Below the pieces are notes generated by a model. The model worked only from the letters and a program-made list of their open reading frames with translations, made no database searches and was not told the origin of the DNA. A DNA stretch of 34,669 bases from a virus: IMG/VR virus record IMGVR_UViG_3300021959_005009, positions 1 through 34,669 of that record, one strand, 5' to 3'. A program made the position numbers and the translations under genes. This document shows positions 7,349 to 14,741 of the stretch, piece after piece; position 1 is the stretch's first letter; each line of letters starts with the position of its first letter.

Positions 7349-8089
7349 GTCACCATATACACCTAATATCTCTACTACAGCAGGATGCCTTTCAACATCT
7401 TTTGAAGTAAATTCTACTACTTTTATGTATTCTGATTCGTTATCTTGTAATCTCTCTAGAAAATCTTTTAACCCATTGTCTCCATAACCTCTATCATGTT
7501 GACGTAAATCTCCTGTTATTACCATTTGACTTCCATTGCCTATTCTGGTAAGCAACATCTTCATTTGCTCTGTGGTTGCATTTTGCATTTCGTCTGCAAT
7601 AATAAAAGCATTTTTAAATGTTCTACCTCTCATGTATGCCAGTGGTGCAATCTCAATAATGTTTGCGTCTATCATATTTTCTATGTGACTGGGTGTAAAA
7701 TGTTCTTCAAATATATCTATAATAGGCCTAGTCCATGGCGCCATTTTTTCCTGTAATGTACCAGGTAAGAAACCATGTTGCTCATCAACACTGATGGCTG
7801 GCCGTGTAATAACTATCTTAGTTACCATTCCAGATGATAACGACTGTATGGCCTTTTTAGTAGTAATATATGTTTTACCCGTACCTGCTGGACCTACCGC
7901 AAATGTTATTGCCGTGCTCGTGTGTTCCAGTGAAGCAAGTAAATGATCTTGCGTTATGTTTCTTGGTACTACTGTACAATTAGCCGTCTTAGTGTTATAT
8001 CTGTTATCAAGTTTCAATATCAATTCCTCCGTTTGTAGTTGGCGTATGCTTGCCTTGAATTCTCTTTCTTTGCGTTTTTTTCTTGACAT
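7340..8089 (-). CDS. phoH: PhoH-like ATPase
   Basis: This 249-residue P-loop ATPase is of the PhoH family, widespread in marine phages and named for a phosphate-starvation-induced E. coli gene. Walker A is GPAGTGKT at 66-73 and Walker B is IIADEMQN, the family signature; RPAISVDEQHGFLPG and TGDLRQHDRG are further conserved blocks. Family members carry an ATPase/helicase core and may act on RNA. It is the only minus-strand gene of the left half. ATG 8089 has a strong Shine-Dalgarno (AAGGAGAT on the minus strand, 8100-8093). A terminator-like hairpin lies directly upstream, which suggests control of read-through. Its stop overlaps the convergent small gene by nine bases. Confidence 0.93.
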   Translation of the reverse strand: MSRKKRKEREFKASIRQLQTEELILKLDNRYNTKTANCTVVPRNITQDHLLASLEHTSTAITFAVGPAGTGKTYITTKKAIQSLSSGMVTKIVITRPAISVDEQHGFLPGTLQEKMAPWTRPIIDIFEEHFTPSHIENMIDANIIEIAPLAYMRGRTFKNAFIIADEMQNATTEQMKMLLTRIGNGSQMVITGDLRQHDRGYGDNGLKDFLERLQDNESEYIKVVEFTSKDVERHPAVVEILGVYGDLN

Positions 8090-8111
8090 GGTATCTCCTT
8101 TTTGAAGCCAT

Positions 8112-8144
8112 AAAAAAACCGTGCATGAGTACTCATGAACGGTT
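8112..8144 (-). terminator. Terminator-like hairpin in the phoH leader (possible attenuator)
   Basis: Read on the minus strand, AACCGT-T-CATGAGT pairs with ACTCATG-C-ACGGTT: 13 base pairs with one mismatch, followed at once by seven U residues. This is a canonical intrinsic terminator for leftward transcription, yet phoH (start 8089) lies just beyond it, with its Shine-Dalgarno only 12 nt after the U-tract. Confidence 0.75.
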
Positions 8145-8190
8145 GCTCTGTATATGTTGTCTACAACTTTTTGAATGGTTGTTAATCATC

Positions 8191-8219
8191 ATGTAATATT
8201 ATTTAGTATTAGATGTCAA
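8191..8219 (-). promoter_or_regulatory. Possible promoter for phoH
   Basis: On the minus strand a perfect TTGACA lies at 8219-8214. The -10 is poor: TTACAT with a 17-bp spacer, or TATTAC with 15. A late-like ACTAAATA (8206-8199) overlaps it. Either would start a leader of roughly 95-105 nt in front of phoH that includes the terminator hairpin. Confidence 0.4.
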
Positions 8220-8246
8220 TGTTAAAACAACTATGTTAATAACTTT

Positions 8247-8254
8247 GATAAATA
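8247..8254 (+). promoter_or_regulatory. Late-type promoter octamer GATAAATA
   Basis: GATAAATA (7 of 8 to the T4 late consensus TATAAATA) lies exactly 5 nt before ATG 8260. The transcript would begin at or next to the start codon. Confidence 0.65.
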
Positions 8255-8259
8255 CTTGT

Positions 8260-8808
8260 ATGTCAAAATATACATCGGAAGATATCAATAACACCATAAA
8301 GGCTATAAATCAAGATAGAACATTACTTGATATGCTATTAGAACTAGATGGTCTCTTTGAGCATCTAGGTATTTATGCGTTTAAGAACTGGAAAAAGGGC
8401 AAAATAGTGGAAGTAGGCCGCCCTAGTAAATACTGGATTGATCTAACATTAATGTACGATAAAGCAGATATGCCAGATCCAGAAGGTGCATTACGTTTAA
8501 CTAACAAAAATTGCAAAGTAAAATTTAATGAAGATGTATTCGAATATCCTAAAAAGATAACAGGTCCAGAAGATATTGAAGTTGAAATTAGAAGAGATAG
8601 AGTGTACAGAAAAACCAAAACAGAATCAGATCCTGTATGGTTAGTTGAGTTAAGAATACCAAGAAAGTATTTAGAGCATTATGACGAAGCAGAAACTAAA
8701 ATGAATGACGATAGTATTTCTACACAAGACGCAACTGATGGAGCAATGCTACAGCAAGGCGTAGATCCAACAGCACAAATACCAGCAGATCCAATGGCGG
8801 GCATATAA
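8260..8808 (+). CDS. Conserved phage protein, probably late
   Basis: The frame is open from ATG 8233, but I place the start at ATG 8260 (MSKYTSEDIN), 182 residues, because a late promoter octamer lies at 8247-8254 and would start the message at this codon. No Shine-Dalgarno precedes either ATG. The body holds blocks such as LLELDGLFEHLGIYAFKNW and KYWIDLTLMYD, with a low-complexity tail rich in Gln, Ala, Asp and Pro. No membrane segment or catalytic motif is seen. The late-type promoter and the following genes make a virion or morphogenesis role likely. I cannot name the family. Confidence 0.68.
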   Translation: MSKYTSEDINNTIKAINQDRTLLDMLLELDGLFEHLGIYAFKNWKKGKIVEVGRPSKYWIDLTLMYDKADMPDPEGALRLTNKNCKVKFNEDVFEYPKKITGPEDIEVEIRRDRVYRKTKTESDPVWLVELRIPRKYLEHYDEAETKMNDDSISTQDATDGAMLQQGVDPTAQIPADPMAGI

Positions 8809-8809
8809 T

Positions 8810-9565
8810 ATGAAGCATCTTGATTTAGTAGACTTGGTAATACCAAAAATTAGTCTAGATGAATTTTCTCCTAAAACTGGAGATAATAAAGATGTTATTG
8901 TTGTTGGCTTTTATGTTGATGATTTAGAACCTGCTAAAGACTTATCTAATTTCATAGAAGCAGGAGCATACCAAACACTAGACTGCGAGGCTTCTCCAGC
9001 CGCAAACGATGAAGGTCATTATATGGTGTTTGTGGAAATGAAAAGAAACGACGAGATTTATGAAAAAATAGATAAAATTTTACATGATGTAGAAAACTTA
9101 TCTGGTAAACTAGCATGGACAGTAAAGCCATACTATGCAGATGAAGACTTTAAACTACAGGAAGATACATGGAAAAGTTTTGTAATAGTGGACCCAGATA
9201 TGTATGTAGATAAAAAAACATTCCAACAGAATAAAATACAAGCAGAAGAATCTGCTTACAAAGAAAATTTAGGTAATTTTTTAATTGACAGTTTAATGTC
9301 AAACGTAAATTTAGATAAAGACACAGAAACAGATAAAATACAATTTCAAAGAGGTAAAAGAGTTTTTGAATTTGAATTAATTAACTTTGGTCAAAAAGAT
9401 ATATTAGAAGATATTTCATCAGAGCCTATCAGAAGTTTGTTAAGCGATGATTTAGCATTTGCAGATGCAATAGGTAAAACGTATGTAATTAACAACTTTA
9501 GTGAAGGAAGGTTTACACTTTCTAAAGAAGGCTGTGATGATGTTATGTTATTAAGAAAAATATGA
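8810..9565 (+). CDS. Hypothetical protein (251 aa), probably late
   Basis: This 251-residue acidic protein lies one base after the preceding stop and is certainly co-transcribed with it. It alternates beta-like stretches (VIVVGFYVDDLEPA; HYMVFVEMKR; LAWTVKPYYADEDF) with charged helices; the middle (about 130-165) is rich in Lys, Gln and Glu. There is no signal peptide, membrane segment or catalytic motif that I know. Its TGA overlaps the ATG of the acyl-carrier-like gene. Pairing with the upstream late gene suggests a structural or assembly role, which is inference. Confidence 0.68.
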   Translation: MKHLDLVDLVIPKISLDEFSPKTGDNKDVIVVGFYVDDLEPAKDLSNFIEAGAYQTLDCEASPAANDEGHYMVFVEMKRNDEIYEKIDKILHDVENLSGKLAWTVKPYYADEDFKLQEDTWKSFVIVDPDMYVDKKTFQQNKIQAEESAYKENLGNFLIDSLMSNVNLDKDTETDKIQFQRGKRVFEFELINFGQKDILEDISSEPIRSLLSDDLAFADAIGKTYVINNFSEGRFTLSKEGCDDVMLLRKI

Positions 9566-9792
9566 AAATAGAAATACTAGAAGTATTACAATCACACTTT
9601 GGTAAAGATAAAGAAATTACCTTAGACAGTCATTTAATGGATGACTTAGGCGGTGATGAATTTGACATAGTTGATGTATTTGTTCAAATAGAATCCAAAT
9701 TAGGTATATCCATACCAGAAGAAGAAACATTTGATATAATGACTGTGTCTGCACTATGCGAGGTAGTAGATAGACATGTTCAGTCAGATTAA
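9562..9792 (+). CDS. Acyl carrier protein-like, attachment serine replaced
   Basis: This 76-residue acidic protein matches the acyl carrier protein fold in length and pattern: TLDSHLMDDLGGDEFDIVDV, then IESKLGISIPEEE and a final helix. In true ACPs the start of helix 2 reads D-S-L, and the Ser carries 4'-phosphopantetheine; here residues 32-34 are D-E-F, so Glu33 stands at the Ser position and the protein cannot be loaded in the usual way. It may act as a structural or docking ACP homologue, for example binding ACP partners without acyl transfer. It overlaps the genes on both sides and lies before the spanin candidates. Confidence 0.72.
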   Translation: MKIEILEVLQSHFGKDKEITLDSHLMDDLGGDEFDIVDVFVQIESKLGISIPEEETFDIMTVSALCEVVDRHVQSD

Positions 9793-10261
9793 AATAATAC
9801 TTTTCTTTATAATGATCCTTGGCGCCGGCGGAGGATTGATGTATGTAAAACATTTACAATCAGAAAACGAAATCCTTACACTTAATAATGCAAAACTAAA
9901 TGATGCTGTTGAGCAACAACAAGCAGTCATTGAACAGCAATTACGTGATATAGAAACTAAGACCGAAATTAATAAACAACTAAGTAAAAACAATGCTAAA
10001 CTTACAGCAGACTTAAATCTTGCAAATGAAAAGTTTAATAAAGTAAATGCATCAGGCGAAAGAAGAGATGTAGGTGCCTTGGCAGTAGCAAAGCCTAAAA
10101 GCATAGAGCGAATAGAAGGTAAAAGAGAACAACAAAGAGCAAGATGTTTTGAAATAGCACAAGGCTCGCCACTAACAGAGGAGGAATTAAATGCAACTAA
10201 GAAATCGCAAATTAATGCAGAATGCACTAATATTGCCAATCCTAATTACGTTCCTTATTAG
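9776..10261 (+). CDS. Candidate inner-membrane spanin (Rz-like)
   Basis: This 161-residue protein has one N-terminal membrane helix (about residues 5-24) with a short cytoplasmic start, followed by a long coiled-coil stretch rich in Gln, Asn, Lys and Glu (about 26-95), as in i-spanins. The C-terminal part has two cysteines and a Pro/Tyr end. The next gene starts inside this one in another frame (71-bp overlap) and encodes a lipoprotein, the classical i-spanin/o-spanin arrangement that fuses inner and outer membranes in the last step of lysis. There is no sequence family I can name; the call rests on topology and gene order. The ATG overlaps the preceding gene by 17 bases. Confidence 0.65.
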   Translation: MFSQIKIILFFIMILGAGGGLMYVKHLQSENEILTLNNAKLNDAVEQQQAVIEQQLRDIETKTEINKQLSKNNAKLTADLNLANEKFNKVNASGERRDVGALAVAKPKSIERIEGKREQQRARCFEIAQGSPLTEEELNATKKSQINAECTNIANPNYVPY

Positions 10262-10637
10262 TGGTTGTGCAAGTACAAAGCAATTAGAAATCTTTACTAA
10301 AGAAGTAGAACGTATGCCGTTAGACTTAGAACTTCCTCCAGTTGTCATATTAGAACAAATAAATTGGAAGATTATAAATGAGGGTAATCAAGAAGAAGTA
10401 TTTGCTGAACTTAAAAAAGCAAACATAGATCCTGTGCTATTCTCGTTAACTGACGAAGACTACGAATTAATGCAGAAAAATAATGTACAGTTGCGTAATC
10501 AGATTATCAAATACAGAGCAATTATAGAAGCCTATAAATTATATTACGAACCCGAAGAACAGATAGGTACAGATAAAGATACTAATAAATTACTCAATTC
10601 AGAGTTTCAGCCAAAAACATTCAATAAAGACGATTAA
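10191..10637 (+). CDS. Candidate outer-membrane spanin lipoprotein (Rz1-like)
   Basis: This 148-residue protein begins at ATG 10191, chosen because a strong Shine-Dalgarno (GAGGAGG) lies just before it. A basic start, a hydrophobic stretch and the lipobox L-I-S-G-C with Cys26 form a type II signal peptide; Ser follows Ala at +3, with no inner-membrane retention Asp at +2, which favours the outer membrane. The mature part is charged and helical, longer than the Pro-rich Rz1 of lambda. Its overlap in a different frame with the membrane-anchored coiled-coil gene supports an o-spanin role. A plain phage lipoprotein is the alternative. It ends just before an early promoter. Confidence 0.65.
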   Translation: MQLRNRKLMQNALILPILITFLISGCASTKQLEIFTKEVERMPLDLELPPVVILEQINWKIINEGNQEEVFAELKKANIDPVLFSLTDEDYELMQKNNVQLRNQIIKYRAIIEAYKLYYEPEEQIGTDKDTNKLLNSEFQPKTFNKDD

Positions 10638-10640
10638 CAC

Positions 10641-10668
10641 TTGACTTTCTTGTCAATTCCTGTATAAT
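10641..10668 (+). promoter_or_regulatory. Early sigma70-like promoter for dnaJ-like gene
   Basis: TTGACT (10641-10646) and TATAAT (10663-10668) are 16 bp apart. The predicted start is about 10675, two bases before ATG 10677, and there is no Shine-Dalgarno. Confidence 0.82.
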
Positions 10669-10676
10669 TAAACATT

Positions 10677-11477
10677 ATGGATCACTATCAAATACTTGGT
10701 GTTAGCCGCGATGCTGACACTCGCGAAATTAAAACAGCATATCGTAAATTAGCAAGTAAGCATCATCCTGATAAAGGTGGCGACGAACAAAAGTTTAAAG
10801 AGATTCAGAATGCATACGAAACACTCAGTGATCCACAAAAACGTGCAGAGTATGATAATCCTAATCCGTTTGGTAGTGGCAATCCTTTTGGTGGACAAAG
10901 TAATCCATTTGCTGATATATTTGGTGATATATTTGGTCATAGACAGCAACGTAGGCAACAGAACATGGATGCCCAAACAGATTTAGTGTTACCATTAGAG
11001 CAAGTATACACTGGTACAACTCAACGAATAGATGTTGGTACTGGTATAATAGATTTACAGATACCAGCAGGTGTAAATGACGGTACTAGATTTACTATAC
11101 ATGGCAAAGGTCCGCAACGTGATCCTAATTTACCTCCAGGTGATCTATTTGTTAGAGTTAGACATCAACCACATAGAGAGTTTGCAAAAGATGGTAATGA
11201 TCTAATTGGTATAGCAGAAGTTGATTACTTTGAAGCAGTAACAGGCACAACCATAAGGGTAAGACATATAAGTGGCAGAATGTTATCAGTTAATGTACCT
11301 GCAGGAACAAGGCCTAATAGCAGACTTAGTTTGAGAGGCGAAGGATTTACAAATCCTAATAACAGTATTGTTGGCAATTTTATATTACAAATTAATGTAG
11401 AGCCGCCAAATAATATTAATAATGAACATTTAAGACTTATACAAAGAATTATACAAGAACGCAGGAGAAATAATTAA
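10677..11477 (+). CDS. DnaJ/CbpA-like co-chaperone
   Basis: This 266-residue protein has a full J domain at residues 1-65 with the HPD motif at 30-32 (KHHPDKGG), needed to stimulate DnaK ATPase. A Gly/Phe/Asn-rich linker follows ([11 protein letters not shown], about 66-100), then two beta-sandwich substrate-binding domains typical of DnaJ C-termini ([22 protein letters not shown]). The zinc-finger domain of DnaJ is absent, so it is class II, like CbpA. It would recruit the host DnaK to phage proteins. It is followed eight bases later by a ClpA-like unfoldase, making a protein-quality module. The promoter spacing predicts an almost leaderless mRNA. Confidence 0.92.
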   Translation: MDHYQILGVSRDADTREIKTAYRKLASKHHPDKGGDEQKFKEIQNAYETLSDPQKRAEYDNPNPFGSGNPFGGQSNPFADIFGDIFGHRQQRRQQNMDAQTDLVLPLEQVYTGTTQRIDVGTGIIDLQIPAGVNDGTRFTIHGKGPQRDPNLPPGDLFVRVRHQPHREFAKDGNDLIGIAEVDYFEAVTGTTIRVRHISGRMLSVNVPAGTRPNSRLSLRGEGFTNPNNSIVGNFILQINVEPPNNINNEHLRLIQRIIQERRRNN

Positions 11478-11480
11478 ATA
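11473..11480 (+). promoter_or_regulatory. Weak late-like octamer (ATTAAATA) before clpA-like gene
   Basis: It matches the T4 late consensus in the last six of eight positions and lies 5 nt before ATG 11486, the same spacing as at 3646, 8247 and 25018 (minus). In an AT-rich genome this may be chance; the conserved spacing is the main support. Confidence 0.3.
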
Positions 11481-11485
11481 CTATT

Positions 11486-13663
11486 ATGAACATAGACGGA
11501 ATCATTGAAGAAGCATACGAAATATCTAATCAGTTTAATCATGAATATATGACTGTAGAGCATTTGGTCCTTGCACTAATTAAAGACAACGAGATTAAAA
11601 AAATACTTAAAGAATGTAATGTTGAAATTAAACAATTAGAAGCAGACCTTGTTACATACCTCAATGATGAACAATATAATAATTTAAAATCTGATGGCGG
11701 TGCTGTTGGTAAGCCTAGAAAAACCATGGCTGTAGAAAGAATATTTCAAAGAGCATTTGCACAAAGTATTTTTAATGGTAGAGATAAAATATCTGCAATA
11801 GATCTGTTAGTTAGCATTACAAATGAAGAAAATTCCCATGGTGCATATTTTCTCAGTGTCAATGGATGTCATAGAGAAAATTTACTAGACGTATTGGGAG
11901 AAGTAACTGACGGTGAACTAGTTGAAGAAGAACACGATTACATTAAAAACTTAAATGAAGAAGCACTCAATGGTGGCATAGATCCGCTCATTGGTAGACA
12001 AGAAGAAGTAACTGATGTTGTAGAAATACTTGCTAGACGTAAAAAGAATAATGTGTGTTTAGTAGGTGAGCCAGGCGTAGGTAAAACTGCAATAGCAGAA
12101 GGTATGGCTTGGAAAATTATTAATAAACAAGTACCTAAAACATTAGAAGATAAAACTGTATTTCAAATTGATGTAGGCACAATGTTAGCAGGTACAAAGT
12201 TTAGAGGAGACTTTGAAGAAAGACTCAAAGGCGTACTTGATCAAATATCAAAAAATGAAAATGCAATTCTTTTCATTGATGAAATACATATGATTATGGG
12301 TGCCGGTAGTGCTGGTAGCAGTCAAGTAGATGCGGCAAACATGTTAAAGCCAATGCTGGGCAAAGGTAAACTATTATGTATTGGTGCAACAACACCAGAT
12401 GAATTTGCTAGTACATTTGAGAAAGATAGAGCATTAATGCGTAGATTTGCTAGACTTGATGTAGAAGAAACCACACTCAAAGATACCATTGCAATATGTA
12501 AAGGGTTACAATCACATTATGAAGAGTTCCACAAAGTTAAGTATGAGGAAGGCACTATTGAAAAAGCATGTGAACTAGCAGATAGATATGTTAAAAACAA
12601 ATACTTTCCTGACAAGGCATTAGATATTGTGGATGCCGCTGGGGCAGTTGCTAAAGTATTAGGAAAAAAAGTTGTCAAACTAGACGGTGTTGTATTACAA
12701 GTATCTAAACTTGCAAAGATCAAAGAAGAAGTTGTTGACATCAAAGACACAAAAGGATTTAGGAATCTAGATAAAAAGATTAAAAAGAAAGTATTTGGGC
12801 AAGACGAAGCAGTAGATAAACTTGTAGAAAGTATTCTTGTTAGTAAAGCAGGACTTAGAGAGCCTAATAAACCAATTGGTACATTCCTATTTGTAGGACC
12901 AACAGGTGTAGGTAAAACAGAAACAGCAAGAGCATTAGCAGACGAATTAGATATTAAACTAGTTAAGTTTGACATGTCAGAGTATATGGAAAGACATAGT
13001 GTCAGCAAACTTATTGGTGCTCCTCCAGGTTACGTTGGACACGCAGAAGGCGAACTAGGACAAGGCATGTTGCTATCTGAAATAGATAAGAATCCTAATT
13101 GTGTATTGCTACTAGATGAAGTAGAGAAAGCCGCACCAGAAGTATTACAAGTATTGTTACAAGTAATGGATGATGGCAGGCTTACAGGTGCAACAGGTAA
13201 AACTGTAGACTTCAGTAATGTTACACTTATAATGACCAGTAACTTAGGTGCCGCAAAGGCAGAAACAAGCAAGATTGGATTTGGTGAAACATCACACACA
13301 GACACAGATATTAAAGCAGTTAAAAGTTTCTTCACACCAGAGTTTAGAAATAGAATAGACTCTTATGTTAAGTTTAATAAACTTGGCATGAAAGAAGTCA
13401 ATCTTATTATTGATAAGATTGTTAAAGAAACAAACGAATTACTTGCTAGTAATGACAGCAAAATTAGTATAGAACTAACCAAAGCGGCTAAGAAGTATAT
13501 TGCAGACAACGGATTTGAACCTAGCATGGGTGCAAGGCCTTTGAAAAGACTATTCGAAGATGTTGTTAAGAAACCTATTAGTAAAAAAATACTGTTTGAT
13601 AAAATTGAAGAAGGCACAGTACTTGTAGATTATATTGAGCAGTTTGAATTCACTGTCAAATGA
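11486..13663 (+). CDS. ClpA-like AAA+ unfoldase
   Basis: This 725-residue protein has the complete ClpA plan: an N-domain (1-150, EHLVLALIKD and EHDY), D1 with Walker A GEPGVGKT at 194-201 and LFIDEIHMI, then D2 with Walker A GPTGVGKT at 471-478, LLLDEVEKA and the sensor segment, ending with the FEPSMGARPLKR motif. There is no ClpB-type coiled-coil M domain. IGF at 597-599 lies in the loop before FFTPEFRNRID, where ClpA and ClpX carry the ClpP-docking IGL/IGF tripeptide. It should therefore thread substrates into ClpP; no clpP is in the window, so host ClpP would be used. The DnaJ-like gene precedes it. Confidence 0.93.
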   Translation: MNIDGIIEEAYEISNQFNHEYMTVEHLVLALIKDNEIKKILKECNVEIKQLEADLVTYLNDEQYNNLKSDGGAVGKPRKTMAVERIFQRAFAQSIFNGRDKISAIDLLVSITNEENSHGAYFLSVNGCHRENLLDVLGEVTDGELVEEEHDYIKNLNEEALNGGIDPLIGRQEEVTDVVEILARRKKNNVCLVGEPGVGKTAIAEGMAWKIINKQVPKTLEDKTVFQIDVGTMLAGTKFRGDFEERLKGVLDQISKNENAILFIDEIHMIMGAGSAGSSQVDAANMLKPMLGKGKLLCIGATTPDEFASTFEKDRALMRRFARLDVEETTLKDTIAICKGLQSHYEEFHKVKYEEGTIEKACELADRYVKNKYFPDKALDIVDAAGAVAKVLGKKVVKLDGVVLQVSKLAKIKEEVVDIKDTKGFRNLDKKIKKKVFGQDEAVDKLVESILVSKAGLREPNKPIGTFLFVGPTGVGKTETARALADELDIKLVKFDMSEYMERHSVSKLIGAPPGYVGHAEGELGQGMLLSEIDKNPNCVLLLDEVEKAAPEVLQVLLQVMDDGRLTGATGKTVDFSNVTLIMTSNLGAAKAETSKIGFGETSHTDTDIKAVKSFFTPEFRNRIDSYVKFNKLGMKEVNLIIDKIVKETNELLASNDSKISIELTKAAKKYIADNGFEPSMGARPLKRLFEDVVKKPISKKILFDKIEEGTVLVDYIEQFEFTVK

Positions 13664-14211
13664 ATTTAGGAAAACGTATTGCAGGCATAGATATACAGCC
13701 GTCTTTTAAACTTTGGTGGAACAAGTATCATATCAAAGTAGTTATTAAAGGCAATTGGCTAATACACGATGCTATGATAATGAACGACATTTATGCATTT
13801 CAAAATTTGCATTGTTGGGACACAATGAAATTTGCATGGAATAAAAATTTTACTACATATTTTGCAGACAGTAATGTAGCCAAAAAGTTTATTAAAAATT
13901 TTAAAGATAGTATTATTAGTGTAGAAGGTATACGTTCACCAGAAGAATATAATGTAGTTATTTCTGACACTAAATTATTAAGGCGTCAACTATTTTTTAA
14001 TAAATATAGATACATGACATATAAGATTATGCCGTCGAATAAGTTTTGCGATAAGGTACAAAATCTTAATATGGATGCTAGGATATCCACTACTAAAGAT
14101 AGATGGAAAACTACAATTTACATGAGCAACAAAAAAGATGTTGCCAAACTACAACTATCACTTGGTAAAACAGAGCAGATATATAAAGTTGTAACACTAG
14201 AGGAATTATAA
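13660..14211 (+). CDS. Hypothetical protein (183 aa)
   Basis: This 183-residue basic protein overlaps the clpA stop (ATGA) and ends one base before the lysozyme gene. It is rich in Lys, Asn, Trp and Tyr (KLWWNKYHIKVV; FNKYRYMTYKIM) and looks beta-rich with no signal peptide or membrane helix. I compared it by memory with gp62 (similar length, missing after gp44) and saw no convincing resemblance. Function unknown. Confidence 0.68.
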   Translation: MNLGKRIAGIDIQPSFKLWWNKYHIKVVIKGNWLIHDAMIMNDIYAFQNLHCWDTMKFAWNKNFTTYFADSNVAKKFIKNFKDSIISVEGIRSPEEYNVVISDTKLLRRQLFFNKYRYMTYKIMPSNKFCDKVQNLNMDARISTTKDRWKTTIYMSNKKDVAKLQLSLGKTEQIYKVVTLEEL

Positions 14212-14685
14212 ATGGGATTATTTGGAAGAGACACAAAATTAGATAGAGAAGCAGTTTTTGAGCAACTTAAAATAGACGAAGGAGTAGTCAATGAAGTCTA
14301 CCTCGACCACTTGGGATACCCAACTTTTGGAGTGGGCCATTTGGTCCTCGACACCGATCCAGAGAATGGAGCAGAAGTTGGAACACCCGTATCAGAAGAA
14401 CGTGTTAAAGAATGTTTTGAAAAAGACCTTGACACAGCAATATCTGAATGTGAGTTATTATACGAAGAAGGGGTATTTGGAGACTTACCAGACGAAGTCC
14501 AGCAAATCTTGGTTAATATGATGTTCAACATGGGTAGAACTAGACTAAGCAAGTTTAAGAAAATGCATGCCGCAATCATCAAGGAAGACTGGAAAACTGC
14601 CGCAATAGAAGGTAGAGATTCAAGATGGTACAAACAAGTGACTAACCGTGCTGAAAGGCTGATGACTCGACTCGAACAAGTTTAA
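14212..14685 (+). CDS. T4-type endolysin (lysozyme, GH24-like)
   Basis: This 157-residue muramidase cleaves peptidoglycan at lysis. The T4 catalytic triad is seen with exact spacing: Glu23 (IDEG), Asp32 (YLDHLGYP) and Thr38, corresponding to T4 Glu11, Asp20 and Thr26. GVGHL follows, as do the conserved NMMFNMG and SRWYKQVTNRAERL blocks near the C-terminus. The length matches T4 gpe (164 aa). There is no signal peptide, so a holin must release it; the small membrane proteins at 6376 and 27232 are possible candidates. ATG 14212 has a GAGGAA Shine-Dalgarno. Confidence 0.93.
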   Translation: MGLFGRDTKLDREAVFEQLKIDEGVVNEVYLDHLGYPTFGVGHLVLDTDPENGAEVGTPVSEERVKECFEKDLDTAISECELLYEEGVFGDLPDEVQQILVNMMFNMGRTRLSKFKKMHAAIIKEDWKTAAIEGRDSRWYKQVTNRAERLMTRLEQV

Positions 14686-14690
14686 CAACA

Positions 14691-14741
14691 TTCTCATAAG
14701 TGCCTTATTGAGATAAATACAATTGAGGCTACTTATGAGAA
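14691..14741. promoter_or_regulatory. 11-bp inverted repeat around a late promoter; translational switch candidate
   Basis: TTCTCATAAGT (14691-14701) and ACTTATGAGAA (14731-14741) are perfect inverted copies. Between them lie the late octamer (14712-14719) and a GAGG Shine-Dalgarno (14725-14728); the right arm covers ATG 14735. Read-through RNA can fold and hide the start codon; RNA begun at the late promoter lacks the left arm. Confidence 0.7.
14712..14719 (+). promoter_or_regulatory. Late-type promoter octamer GATAAATA
   Basis: This copy lies upstream of the first fibre-block gene. Transcription would start near 14725, at the GAGG Shine-Dalgarno, leaving a very short leader before ATG 14735. 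Confidence 0.72.

Noticed and set aside
7526-7756. Plus-strand open frame inside phoH
   Set aside because: Cys/His-rich shadow with no start signals; phoH motifs on the minus strand are intact.
8090-8259. tRNA or other standard RNA gene in the phoH upstream gap
   Set aside because: No cloverleaf, acceptor stem or CCA-like end can be drawn; the two hairpins fit a leader or terminator better.
12517-13617. Minus-strand open frames opposite the ClpA-like gene
   Set aside because: Ser/Leu-rich shadows of a highly conserved coding sequence.
13660-14211. Possible gp62 clamp-loader subunit
   Set aside because: Length fits, but no sequence resemblance is visible and it lies in the ClpA-lysozyme operon.
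14723-14734. TTG start at 14723 for the small fibre-associated gene
   Set aside because: GAGG lies six bases before ATG 14735, and the late transcript would begin at about 14725, after the TTG.
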